Shown here piece by piece: positions 12,701 through 23,400 of a stretch of 39,443 nt of DNA. The notes beneath the pieces are model-generated. The model was not told the origin of the DNA and did no database searches. It worked only from the letters and a program-made list of their open reading frames with translations. The DNA is taken from contig CAJNOQ010000897.1 of the NCBI GenBank assembly GCA_905250885.1, positions 1 through 39,443 on the forward strand, read 5' to 3'. Source of the DNA: Didymodactylos carnosus. Its lineage: Eukaryota; Rotifera; Eurotatoria; Philodinida; Philodinidae. Each line of letters begins with the position of its first letter. The first letter of the stretch is position 1. The position numbers and the translations under genes are program-made.

Positions 12701-15700
12701 GATATCAGTATATCGGCAATGTAAAGAAATAGTTTGATCTTAAAAAATAGAATACTCGTTTTATCGAAATGTAGTTTGTTTTATTCTAAGATCTCTTTTT
12801 CTATCAGATTACAGAAAGTTCAATATGTTTTCTTCTGATACAAGTTAATCACCAATCATTCACTAAATCTTAATAACCAACTAGAATATCTTTTTCTCTT
12901 ATTTCTTATAATGATAAGTATTTTTATTTATGTGCTTGTCATTTATCACAATCAACAAATCGGTTTTTAATGATTTTTCTTTCCATATTTAACATATCTT
13001 TACATAAAAATTACAATAAATTTTATTGTGAACGAATGAATCCGTTTCATTCTTATGTACAATCAAATTTGAAGAGTAATACAGAAGCGGCAGTCAAATT
13101 TGATTTAATGATGATGTATAACTGGAATTTCTTTACTTTTATCTTATCTTAGAATATCTCACCTATACACACACATATACACAAGAGTGAAAGTATAAGT
13201 GTCAATGTTGATAGATGATGACTTTAATCTAATGTTTTTTTTTTATCCAAGAGTTAGTGAAATAAAGAGAAAAAGCTTTTTACACAAATACACCTTTTTA
13301 ACCAGAAGAGACAAATTTTTTTCCCGAGATCAGTCGAACGATATAGTGTAAATAAAGATATAGGTATATAATTATAATATGGCGTTGTTTAACAAGTCGA
13401 AATGATAAGTAATAACGTGAGAAAACAATAATAGATGTTTTGATAGTCAAAAAAAAGATTAATATGTATAATATTTTTTAATTGAAATCTTATCGTGTTG
13501 GATACATAAGTGTCTCATCCTAAAATCAAGCGACTTATAGGTCAAACTATTTAGATTTATTCTTGACAAGATAAAATGTGTGCTACAATTCTAAAAACTA
13601 TTTATAAATATAAAATAACTATTGAATATAAAAACTATTGAATCTGTATGAAAATTTCAAAATAATAGGTTTTAGAATAAAATCGAATCTTTCATATACG
13701 ACCAAGAGATTAAGCACTTTTCCTTTGAACATACTTTACTATAGACTATTTTTGATAATAATCACAAATTTTGTATACTTCATAGATTCTTATTCAATGA
13801 GGCCGCTAAAGAACCGTTATGAGCAATGAACTAGTCACATTCTGGTACATGTAGAAACTTTTTTAGAACTATTAAATCAATCTCTATAGAGTTATAAAAT
13901 TTTCACTAGAATGTTCAAGTTTTCTATTATATTAAAAAAAAGTTTCGATGGGTCGATGTTCTTTACAATCGAGTCATATTAACATGTACCCGATTGAAAA
14001 ATGTTTTGTAGATATTCAATTTCTGTACGTTTATCCATGAACGATCTTTGAGAGGATAAAAACAAATATTAGATTTGCGTTCAGCATCAAACTTTATCTA
14101 TGAAATAAAGTATGTTTCGAGAAAAAAGTGATCAATCGACTCTCTCGTCAGATAAATAATAATTTGGTAACAGAAATATTATATTTTTGTTCTTTAAAAT
14201 ATAGTTTATTCTATCTGACTGTAATGTCTTGCACTACTAGTGTTCAGGGATGTGGCGAAAGAAAAAAAGTGAGGGGGGGGGGTGCAATAGTGAAGATCAA
14301 CTTCATATGATCTTTTTTCTGGTAGTCGGTTTTTCAAACGAGTACTCTGAAAAACTAACAATTTTCGATAGTTTTGTTCTAAACCTATGCATATAATCTT
14401 CTCAACATAATCTAATGCATCAATCTACAGAAAGATCATTTATTCGTATTTTAGTTTATAATGTTATAATATTATCGAATAGTTGTTCTAATTTTCCATA
14501 TTTTCGCTTTTTTCAAAAAAAAAGTGGGAGGGTGCGCACCCCCTCCCCCCCCGCATCCTGTGGTCGCCACATCTCTGCTAGTGTTTCATGACAATCGAGT
14601 CCATGATTAATTGTTAGCATGAATTTGAACATGACTACATAAACATTATTTTTCTCTCTGTCTATTAATGAATATATTTATATTTTAGGAAATTCTACAT
14701 TAATATCAGAAGCTCTACGACATTATCAAAGACTTGAAAAACGATGTGAAAATCATAAAAAAACTCATCCATCACATCATCTACATAAAGAATATAAATT
14801 ACGTCCATCAACAGAAAAATCACCATTTGGAAAACTTAAAGTAAATTTGTCAACATTTTAAAATTTAGAAATTATTCTAAATATCTATTCATTATTTTTT
14901 AGCCACTTTATTTTGATCCCATTCAATTACGTCGTAAACAGTGTTCATCTACATTAATCGAAGAAGAAAATCGTGGTGAATCATCTTCTTCTTCCGGTTT
15001 TCGTAGTATATCTCGTTCAAGTATTCAAACATTATCATTAGTTGGTAATGTTGATTTACCAATCGTATCTTCATCATTGTTCAAGAATAACAATAATCTT
15101 CAAATATTATTTTCTAATGATGAATATTCAAAGCCAATATATGCTGAAGCATTATGGAATCATATTACATTAGAACCAAATTATTTACCATTTAATGTGG
15201 GAGATTTAATATTAGTTTTAAATAAAAATGATCAAAAATTATGGTATGGTAGAGTAGGAACGAATGAAGGATGGTTTCAAGCAGCATTTGTTAGAGTAAG
15301 TTTCAATATAATAATATTCATCTAAATTATATTCTAACTGTGTATGTGTATAATATCGTTTTATTATAGGTAAAAGTATGTCAAGAAGATTCAACTATTG
15401 ATGAACGACAGCCACGAGATGACATAAAATATTGTAAACATCGTCCAATAGTAGTAAATAAATTGAATTTTATGCGTTCAAATGTTATACAAGAAATTGT
15501 TAAAACAGAAAATGATTATTTAAATCATTTAAAAAATATATGTAATGTAAGTTGAAACAAGAAAAAAAAATAAAATAATTTAATATTTTTATTATGGTAT
15601 ACATATATGATAAAATTTTGTTTTTTATAGGGTTATATTGGAAAAATGCGTCAACGTTCCGATCTATTTTCTACAAGACAAATTGAAGTATTAATGGGTA

Positions 15701-17469
15701 ATATTGAACAAATTTATTCATTTCATCAACATTTTTTTCAATTATTAAAATTATCGATTAATGAACATTGTATACATGAGAGTTTAATTGGAAAATATTT
15801 TCTTTTATATGTAAGTGTGTATTTTGTCTAATGTATAAATTTTATATCTAAAATTTCTTGTTTATATTATTTTTTAGAAAGAAGAATTCAAACAATATTC
15901 AGATTATTGTATTAATCATCCATTATCTTGTATTGAATTGAACAAATTAGAAACATTACCAAGTTATAAACAATTTTTTGAAGTAAATATATATATAAAT
16001 AAAATATGATTTGATCTAGTTAAAAAATTATTTAATATAAAGAATATTTTAATTATAGAAATTTTGACTGAGAATATTCATTCATTCATTTTTTTTTTTT
16101 CTTTTTGTTAGACATGTCGTCTTCAACAGCAAATGATTGAATTACGTTTAGATGGTTTTCTATTGGCTCCAATTCAACGTATTTGTCAATATCCTTTACA
16201 ATTGAATGAATTATTAAAATATACATCTACGGATCATAGTGACTATGAAAATGTTGTTCAAGCATTGAATGCCATGAGAGATGTGGCCGTATTTATTAAT
16301 GAACGAAAACGACGAATGGAATATATTGAAGTGATTCATAAATGGCAGTATACTGTTCAAGGATGGATGGTAATTAATAGAATATATGTTTATTTTATTT
16401 ATTTATTTTATTTTCATTTTAGGGTAAAAATCTTCTTGAAACAAGTACACAAGGTCTTGGACGAGCAGATGCTTATCATATTATTAATGGAAAAAAAGAA
16501 TCAATAACACTATTCTTATTTGATCATGTTCTAATATTATGCAAAAAAGTTAGTTTAATTTTGATCGAATATTTGATTATGTTACACACATTTCCGTCTT
16601 ATTATATTTAGGATAGAAAAAATTTACTTGTTTATTATGATCGTGCTGATTTAGATAATTGTGAAATTGAAGATCTTCTTGATGGCAAGGGTACGTACGT
16701 GATTAAGAACGTTATTCAAAAATAAAATTTTCTACTTTTTTTTTTACTTTTTTATTAATTAGAAAGTGAAAATTTATTAAATATTTTATATGCGTGGCGT
16801 TTATATGATCGTACACAATTGAAAACATTTTTATTTTCTCATCGTACACAATTAGATAAAACACACATGATGGACGCATTTGTGTATGAACGAGCATTAG
16901 TTCAAGAAAATCTGTCCAAAGGTATAAAATATTATTTAGAAGAAAGATATCGATTTCTTATAGTCATATTTTGTTTAACAGGTTTAGAAATTCCACTTTA
17001 CACACGTTTAGCAACGATAAAAACACAACAATATCTCATACAACATCAACAACTCCAACATCATCAATCACAGTATCAGTCAAACATGTCAAGATCATTT
17101 ACTCAGACATCTTTTCCATTAATAACAAATAAACCAAGTATGTTGCTAAAGGAGTTCGACAATGATTGTTTGATAAACAAAAAGAACTTTATATCAATTA
17201 AAATTTTGTTTGTTGTAGATCGTTCAATATCGGCAATATTGAAAACATCGTCGACTACAAATAATAGTCTGCTAAATTCGAGTATTTGTTCATCTGGCAG
17301 TCATTCAACATCGACCAACACCACTACAACTACAACAACAACAAATCAACGACGTTTTATTCCTGCACGCAAATCATCGTTACCAAGATTTATTCGTCCA
17401 AAAGATATTGAACCACAGTCAAATTCAGACGATAGCATTCGTTCAAAATCACGTTTTCGTTTTTGGTAA
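774..17469 (+). CDS. Collybistin/ASEF-like Rho guanine-nucleotide exchange factor (SH3-DH-PH), 15 exons
   Basis: Predicted to load GTP onto a Rho-family GTPase (Cdc42/Rac class by homology) at membranes and the actin cortex. Exons: 774-1119, 1429-1818, 2609-3138, 3755-3836, 14689-14840, 14903-15295, 15370-15546, 15631-15810, 15878-15982, 16112-16369, 16423-16548, 16612-16690, 16763-16921, 16982-17137, 17219-17469. All junctions are GT-AG and in phase, giving 1127 aa. The SH3 domain (about 580-632; [20 protein letters not shown]) matches the ARHGEF9/ARHGEF4/SPATA13 type. The DH domain is about 669-853 ([36 protein letters not shown]). The PH domain is about 875-985, with [13 protein letters not shown]. 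The first ~500 residues are Ser/Thr-rich with a basic, possibly coiled segment (about 200-245) and match nothing I know. The C-terminus has a Thr run. Oddities are the 10.85-kb fourth intron and Met975 where related PH domains have Trp. The start is the first in-frame ATG after a likely 5' UTR splice acceptor. Exons 5-15 are certain as a family match; joining exons 1-4 rests on phase and splice signals only. Confidence 0.85.
1970..2535. repeat. Foldback (MITE-like) element in RhoGEF intron 2
   Basis: Imperfect inverted arms of about 40 bp lie at 1970-2010 and 2497-2535. The left arm has gccat-type sequence followed by ttcctatttc and ggaaattcaaaa; the right arm is its complement (ttttgaatttcc, aaataggaa, gccat). 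Between them are two diverged direct copies of a ~60-bp unit (about 2120-2180 and 2335-2395) containing atttcctaac, ttacctaa and gatgatct/gatggtct. No coding sequence is seen inside. The whole lies within intron 1819-2608, the longest intron of the 5' half apart from the giant one. Confidence 0.55.
11906..12000. repeat. Hairpin repeat with ~40-bp arms
   Basis: The left arm (11906-11946: poly-A, gtgatctcaatcatgaagga, atctcttctt) is repeated as its complement in the right arm (about 11957-12000: aagaagagac, tccttcatgattgagaccac, poly-T) around a loop of roughly 10 nt. The arms differ at only a few positions. It could be a very small foldback transposon. On an intronic transcript it would form a strong stem. 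Confidence 0.8.
14237..14585. mobile_element. Non-autonomous hAT-type MITE with 8-bp target-site duplication
   Basis: The element spans 14245-14577 (333 bp). Left terminus CAGGGATGTGGCGA (14245-14258) and the complement of the right terminus CAGAGATGTGGCGA (14564-14577) match at 13 of 14 positions. They are flanked by perfect 8-bp direct repeats, ctagtgtt, at 14237-14244 and 14578-14585. Termini beginning CAGRGATG and 8-bp duplications are the established signature of hAT-superfamily insertions. Subterminal G-tracts (left) and C-tracts (right) extend the inverted repeats. There is no transposase coding capacity. It sits about 100 bp upstream of the fifth RhoGEF exon. Confidence 0.85.
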
Positions 17470-18960
17470 ACATTTTTTTATTTAATTAATCTCAGTCAGT
17501 CAGTGTTGTTTTCTTTTTTATAAACAAAACTATGTCGTCTATCTTTCTCTGATAATGCAGCAACACATTGCATGTATTCTATTTTTTTTGTCCTTGTTTT
17601 TTTGGTTCATCTGACATCCGGACATCCGAATGTGAAATATACGCGGTTTGTAAATATATCCGACAAAATGATACTCTTTTTTTTTTTGTTTTTTGTTTGT
17701 TTACTGTATATTATATGGATAAGTGCACATACGATGTTCTTTTTCTCTTCGTTTTTTTTTCTTTTGTTGAACGATAGAGATTTGATCGTATTTTTATAAG
17801 ACACATACATTATGATACTTATGAACTACATCACAACAACAACAACAACACAAATTATACCAAAAAGAAAGTAAATGTCATCACATTTGATGTTGATATC
17901 ACCAAAGAGAGTTAAGAATATGTGGCAGCCTTCTATTCACTAACAAAGCAGATATAAGTAACTGATAAACAAAGTCGCATATTTGATTAGTATACCACAA
18001 GAAAGTAGTGAGTCTAAGCAGAATTACATTAAATACTAAGATTTTTCCAGCATGACGAAGACAATAAGAACAGAGTATCAAATAAATCTGTTCACCTATC
18101 ATGCGCACATCTAGTACATCATTAACTTCCTTATAAGAAATATTATACAGTGATAGTGATACACGACAATTCGTATGTACGAGTGCTTATTACCCATTCC
18201 ATATTGGTTTTTACGAGTGCGCTGAATATTTTGTCTACATCTTTTCTTTGTAATATTAGGCATTGTAGGCGGTTTAATAAACCCATTCTAGTTTAACGAC
18301 AAAAATGGCGAAAAATTTGAAAAATTATAATATCGGTACAAAGTTGAAAAACCAGATTTGGCAATCCTGTTTTTAGCTCTTGTTTATCATGACTTGACCA
18401 CAACTTCTAAATGTTCATAACATTACTAAAATGGGCAAGAGCGATCAAAAATATTAAAGTCAAATAAAAAGTAAATAACGTATTGAAATTTGGTTCTTGA
18501 CGACCACTGAAAGCTATTTTACCTTTTGGTTCTACTGTTGACACTATTTTACATCGTTCAAATCTGCTTTCAACGATTTCTCACCTTTGCGATTCTTTTC
18601 TTTCACCCACACAATAAAAAAATTCAGTTCTTCGTATTTTTAAAGAAGTAGATAAAAAGTTTATTGAAAACGATGACTCATCGTTTTTTTGAGCTGGACA
18701 TTTTAACTCAGAACATATTTTGTAATCCTGTGTGTGAATCATCGAATTCTGCTTCAGACGAATACACGCTATGGGAGAGAGTACATTGCTTGAGTCGACT
18801 CTATCTAAGGAAGACCATGATATGTCTTTTGTACGACTCATTACGTTCTTGACTACTTCGTTCCTGCCTGACAAGTCATTGTGTGAGGAGAGAAGAATTA
18901 CGCTTTCGTTTCGTTACTATCCTAAATTTTACGATTATTATACACTGTATTATATTTTTG

Positions 18961-19330
18961 GAATACTCAAAAATTCCATGTGGCTAGAGCCTACCAGAGT
19001 TTAGTCTTTGAATTCTCGTTCAGTTTTGTAGCGGGAGAATTTTTTCTTAGAAACCTAAAACGTAGTTTGTTACAGTTTCCCAGCAGTAGAGTAAGTCCAC
19101 GCTTTTTGTTAATATTTATCAACTATGAACCGTTATTAATACATTTTAATAATGTCCACGGAAAACAAAAGAAGACTAATTGTCCGATGAGTTACACATG
19201 AACAAAAATGACCAGTCACATATGTTGTTTTTGTCCTGTATCCAGCACTTAATATTTGTAACTATGAGTATGTATGTGGATAATGGACATAATCCACTAA
19301 TCGGTAAGACAATATATCAAAAATCGTATA
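18961..19330 (+). repeat. Left arm of the ~10-kb-spaced inverted repeat flanking the RdRP gene
   Basis: About 370 bp that reappears in reverse complement at 29231-29623. Shared blocks include catgtggctagag, tagcgggaga, cgtagtttgttacag, gtaagtccacgctttttgtt, acttaatatttgtaactatg and catgaacaaaaatga. I judge the arms at 80-90% identical by eye, with one ~35-bp insertion in the right arm. Neither arm has an evident coding region. A third, more diverged partial copy lies at 35137-35240, so this is a dispersed repeat family. Confidence 0.85.
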
Positions 19331-19367
19331 TATTTCTGCTCAACGTCAAAAACTGCGTTTAGTGATG

Positions 19368-19499
19368 TGTCACTCGAAGTCTAGCAAAAATTTTCCTTGA
19401 CAAAAATGTCTTTTTTCCCCGTCAGGAGTTTAGTGAGTGAAACACCTCCAGGCGTTATTTTTAGATGAAAAAAAAGGTTTTATTCGGCTTCGAGTGACA
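19368..19499. repeat. Small element with 12-bp inverted termini
   Basis: TGTCACTCGAAG at 19368-19379 and its exact complement CTTCGAGTGACA at 19488-19499 bracket 132 bp. The flanks outside share weaker complementarity (tagtg / cagaattt side). There is no target-site duplication that I can be sure of. It is possibly a tiny MITE or a chance palindrome, located directly after the left arm of the large inverted repeat. Confidence 0.4.
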
Positions 19500-20056
19500 A
19501 ATTCTGCACTTAACTTCTACACTGTATTTATCTTAATTGTTGACGCTCTTTCGAATGGTTTAATCAGAATCTTTCTTCACCCACTCATTCTCGAGATTCC
19601 ACGGTCACACTGAAGAATATAGCACTTTTGGCTTAAAGTCGCGTTTTCATCCTAAGGAAAAGCTTTTCAAAATTATATTTTTATCAAAATGTATTTCGCG
19701 CTCTCCTCTATCGATTGATGTAGTTTTCATATTTTGTCGGTGCTTATACAGCATAAAAAGAGATTTTTATCAACTGTACGAAAAAATGTTGCCGACTGGA
19801 AAACGTTCACTTTTCAGTCTAATGGACCTACACAGAACAACAATGAATATTTCTAACTTTCTTTATCTACAAATATACTAGAGAAAGCGGAGAATATTTT
19901 CATGCAAACCGCTTGTCAAAAGCTTTTTTCGTTACCGAATTATGACCAAAAGTAAAGAGGATAGGGGTGTTTGAAAAATTTTTGCCGCCACTGTAAAATG
20001 CTGAAAAGTACTTGAATTATAATAATCATTGCTGCTATGTTCCATAAGATGCTATT

Positions 20057-20134
20057 CGACACCTAGCTATGTGTCACAATATGTGCGACACCTACCTATG
20101 TGTCACAATATGTGCGACACCTACCTATGTGTCA
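20057..20134. repeat. Tandem repeat, 29-bp unit, about 2.7 copies
   Basis: The unit begins cgacacctacctatgtgtca and ends caatatgtg. Copies start at 20057, 20086 and 20115; the first differs at one base (ctagc for ctacc) and the third stops after 20 bases. It lies about 270 bp upstream of the presumed RdRP start, so it is in the likely promoter region. Confidence 0.9.
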
Positions 20135-20404
20135 AACTGAGGTTTTCTCATTCGTTTAGTTTGTGCTAATAAGTTCATTTGCCGTACGCTTTTTAGCAGC
20201 TCGTTCCATCGAAAGAAAGAAAATAAAAAACATCAGTAGAAATGAATGTGCTAGAATGTAATGAATAATATACCCATTACATAAATGATGTGGAAAGATA
20301 ATGGGTAATAATTTCGAAAAGTAGCCAAAAGCTTTTGGGGGAAAAACCCTAGTGACGGGCGTCGCATATAAAATCTGGAAGAGATGATTTGAATATTGAC
20401 AAGG

Positions 20405-23400
20405 ATGAGTGTAAGTGTTTGTTTTTCTCAAATACATTATATCTGTTGAATAGTCAACAAATTCAAACACAATTCAAATTGACTTTAGACTGAAGTTGCG
20501 GTATCTGTGATTTGGCAACTTATTCTCTTTTAGGATATACTCAATGATACTCGGTATCTTTGTTTGTGTGAACCCGTATCTGATGATGAAGACAATGTGC
20601 TCGACGATGAGGAACCATCCGATATTCCATTAAATACAGTTGACGTAGATGTTGAAGAATGTAATGATGAATTGTTGGAAGAAGAAAAAGAAGATAGAGA
20701 TCAAAATGCTGAAGAAGTAGTTTTGAAAGAAAGAAATTTATCTGTCTGGGGTGATGAGCAGCAGGACGAAGATGTGTTGTCAGATAAAAGTCATGAAATT
20801 AGATCAGCAAGTGACACAACAGCGGAAGACGTAGGATACAACTCTTCCAACTCTTCGCCTAGTCAAGCTGAAAAACAACGATCAAATTCTGCAATTGTGA
20901 ATGTTAATTTAAAAGTAAGTTAGATTATGGCATAAGAAAGTAGAAGAAATAGCAGTTAATTTTAACTGAGAAAAAGAATGCTACATGATACATAATTGTT
21001 AAGATTTTTATTCAAAAATCATTTATTATATCGAGCTTTCGATGTTTAAACTAACATCATCAGCAGGATATGATTGTATATGAGAAATTCGCAATTATAT
21101 ATACAAAAATACTTTTACCTAGAAAATTGTTGAAATTTTATACACTATGGAAAGAAAAGAGAAATCACTTGTGATATTTAAAAATAAAATAAAATATTAA
21201 ACATTGTTTGAAAGGAAAGAAGAGAGAGACATTACTTGTGGTATATTTGAGATTACAATGGAAAATAATGAGAGAGAGAGAGAGAGAGAGAAGTTACACA
21301 CGATAATCGATTAACATGGTGTTCATTTCAAAACTGATATTGAAATCAATGCTTTAAAAATGGAAAAATTATGTCACCATTGTTATATTCAGAACAATCT
21401 GTCAAACAAATTACATGACATATTACAACAAATGATGAAAACAAGCAAAAAGAAATTAATATTTTACATATATATAATTGCGAATTTCTCATATACAATC
21501 ATATCCTGCTGATGATGTTAGTTTAAATATTGAAAGCTCGATATAATAAATGATTTTTGAATAAAACCCTAAACAATTACGTATTTTGTAGCAGTCTTAT
21601 ATTTTCTTCTTTCTTAAGGTTTTTTCTAATAAGGATTTTCCTATCTTTTAGGCTGTCGATAAAGCTGAAACATCAGATATAATATTACCATACGAATCGA
21701 GTTCAACTGCTTTAAATCGCGTATATAAAGTATAATTATCAAAAAGAGTTCGTCTACTTTTATTTATATATCTTTTCAGCCAATATTATCATGTGGTCGA
21801 GGTCTTTGTATGAAACCGATTCCGAATGGAGAACCATTCAAACTTGCAATAGTGAAAACTGTTGATCTCAAAGAATATTATCCATCTTATAGAGAGGTGC
21901 CGTTAGTCAGAGTAAGTTCTTTATATATTTATGAATAGTCAGTCTATCATCAAATTTTGATTTTCGTTCTAGAAAATAACGGCACGTGAACGTTCTAATC
22001 AGAATGTAAGTTGATTTTTCACCTCATAGTATGAGTGTAATTATTTTTCTATGAGGAAAATTTTATCTTTTTTTACTGTTTCCGTCAGAGTGACAATAAT
22101 ATTTTGTTCAATGTTTTCATTTTTAGAACGAATTACGTCGAAAACGATTTGGTCAATCTTTAATTGATTTTTCATTAAAAACTAATAAGTTTACGATAAT
22201 TATTGATAAAGATGATGCTAAAGGTGCTGGTTGGTCACACGCTTGTCGTCTTCTAAAGGAAAATCATGTTAATTTCGATGAAACAAAAATTCATCAAGAT
22301 TTATGGCATTTTGGTCTTGTCTCATATCCCGTCACAGTGGAAAAAAATACACAAATGGATTTAATTAAATTAGAACCACGTGTAATAAATGAAACAAATC
22401 GACCATATTGGATTTTGTTTAAAAAACGACCCGTATTTAATGAAAACTCATTAAACGAAACTCCAGCACCGTTACCGGTGACTACTACATCGTAAGTAAA
22501 AGCTTGAAAGCATTAATAAATCAATAACGTTTTTCTGATCATTGTTTAGATCTCTTCAATCTATTAGTATTATAAGTAATATTAAACTACTAAAACCACA
22601 ATGTTGTTTCACGTTCGCTACTCATGCTGAAATGTGCTATGGTGCTTTAACATCTATGAATCGATTTCATGCGCATGAGGAGTTTTTGTATCGAAAACGT
22701 GAGTTTCCATGGTCACTCATATTCTATAGTGATAAATTTGAAATTGAACATGATGTTATTACAAGACATTTTAATGAACAGAAACGTATTAAAATAAAAA
22801 GACGTATCTCAACCGATATTCTCGATCGATCAGCTATCATCCAATTATTCTATAATGGTTTTGTCATTTATTTGTGTACAAAAGGAAACGTACACGAATC
22901 AACACGAGATGTTATCTACAAAAACAAGAATAATGGTAAGTCTAGCGATAGACTTCTAAAGCAAGGAACAGAAGAAAAATTCTCGAATCTTTTTGTTTTT
23001 TCGCTAGATAATCAACAACAACATGCAAATTCTTACACTCGTTATAAGCGCGTTAGTAAGAAGATGCCTATTTTCTCTACAATTCGTCTATGTTTTCATT
23101 TAAAAAGTGATGATATTATAAATGAGCGTAAAAAAAATACCAATAAAAATGATATGCAAAAACCAATTGATGAAATAAAACGTGAAAATTTAGAACAAAT
23201 ACGTTTATGTTTAAAACAATTTTTAGATTTTTTCTACGAAAATTCTATTAATGTTTGTTTTGGTTCAATTGCTTATCGAAGAGTTACATCATCAACAAAC
23301 ATTTATTATCATCGATTTTCAACATTTGTTCAACAATATTCATGGTTAATGTTAATCAATGTTGGATTTCGTTTAGAACAACAAATTAAATTATCAAAAA

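Larger units (their letters stand above)
3837..14688 (+). other. Giant intron (10.85 kb) of the RhoGEF gene
   Basis: This stretch is bounded by tattaa|gtaagt at 3837 and tattttag at 14688; both ends are phase 1 and the join restores the frame. It is A+T-rich with many poly-A/T runs and CT/GA microsatellites (5673-5693, 9866-9882). Scattered open frames up to 110 codons (for example 4591-4923) have no splice context, no recognisable domain and A+T-driven composition, so I do not call genes. It contains a hairpin repeat (11906-12000) and a hAT MITE (14245-14577). Alternative promoters or first exons for the SH3-DH-PH part could be hidden here. Whether it is truly one intron needs transcript data. 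Confidence 0.55.
17470..20404. other. Intergenic region between RhoGEF and RdRP
   Basis: No gene is supported. The first several hundred bases are likely the RhoGEF 3' UTR; a candidate AATAAA lies at 18081-18086 and a CAA repeat near 17835. Small open frames on both strands (for example 18581-18874 on the minus strand) have no recognisable domain. The region carries the left arm of the large inverted repeat, a 132-bp element with 12-bp inverted ends and a 29-bp tandem repeat, each listed separately. Confidence 0.6.

Noticed and set aside
18581-18874. 97-codon minus-strand open frame upstream of the left inverted-repeat arm
   Set aside because: No known domain and overlapped by plus-strand frames of similar size; nothing to favour it as coding.
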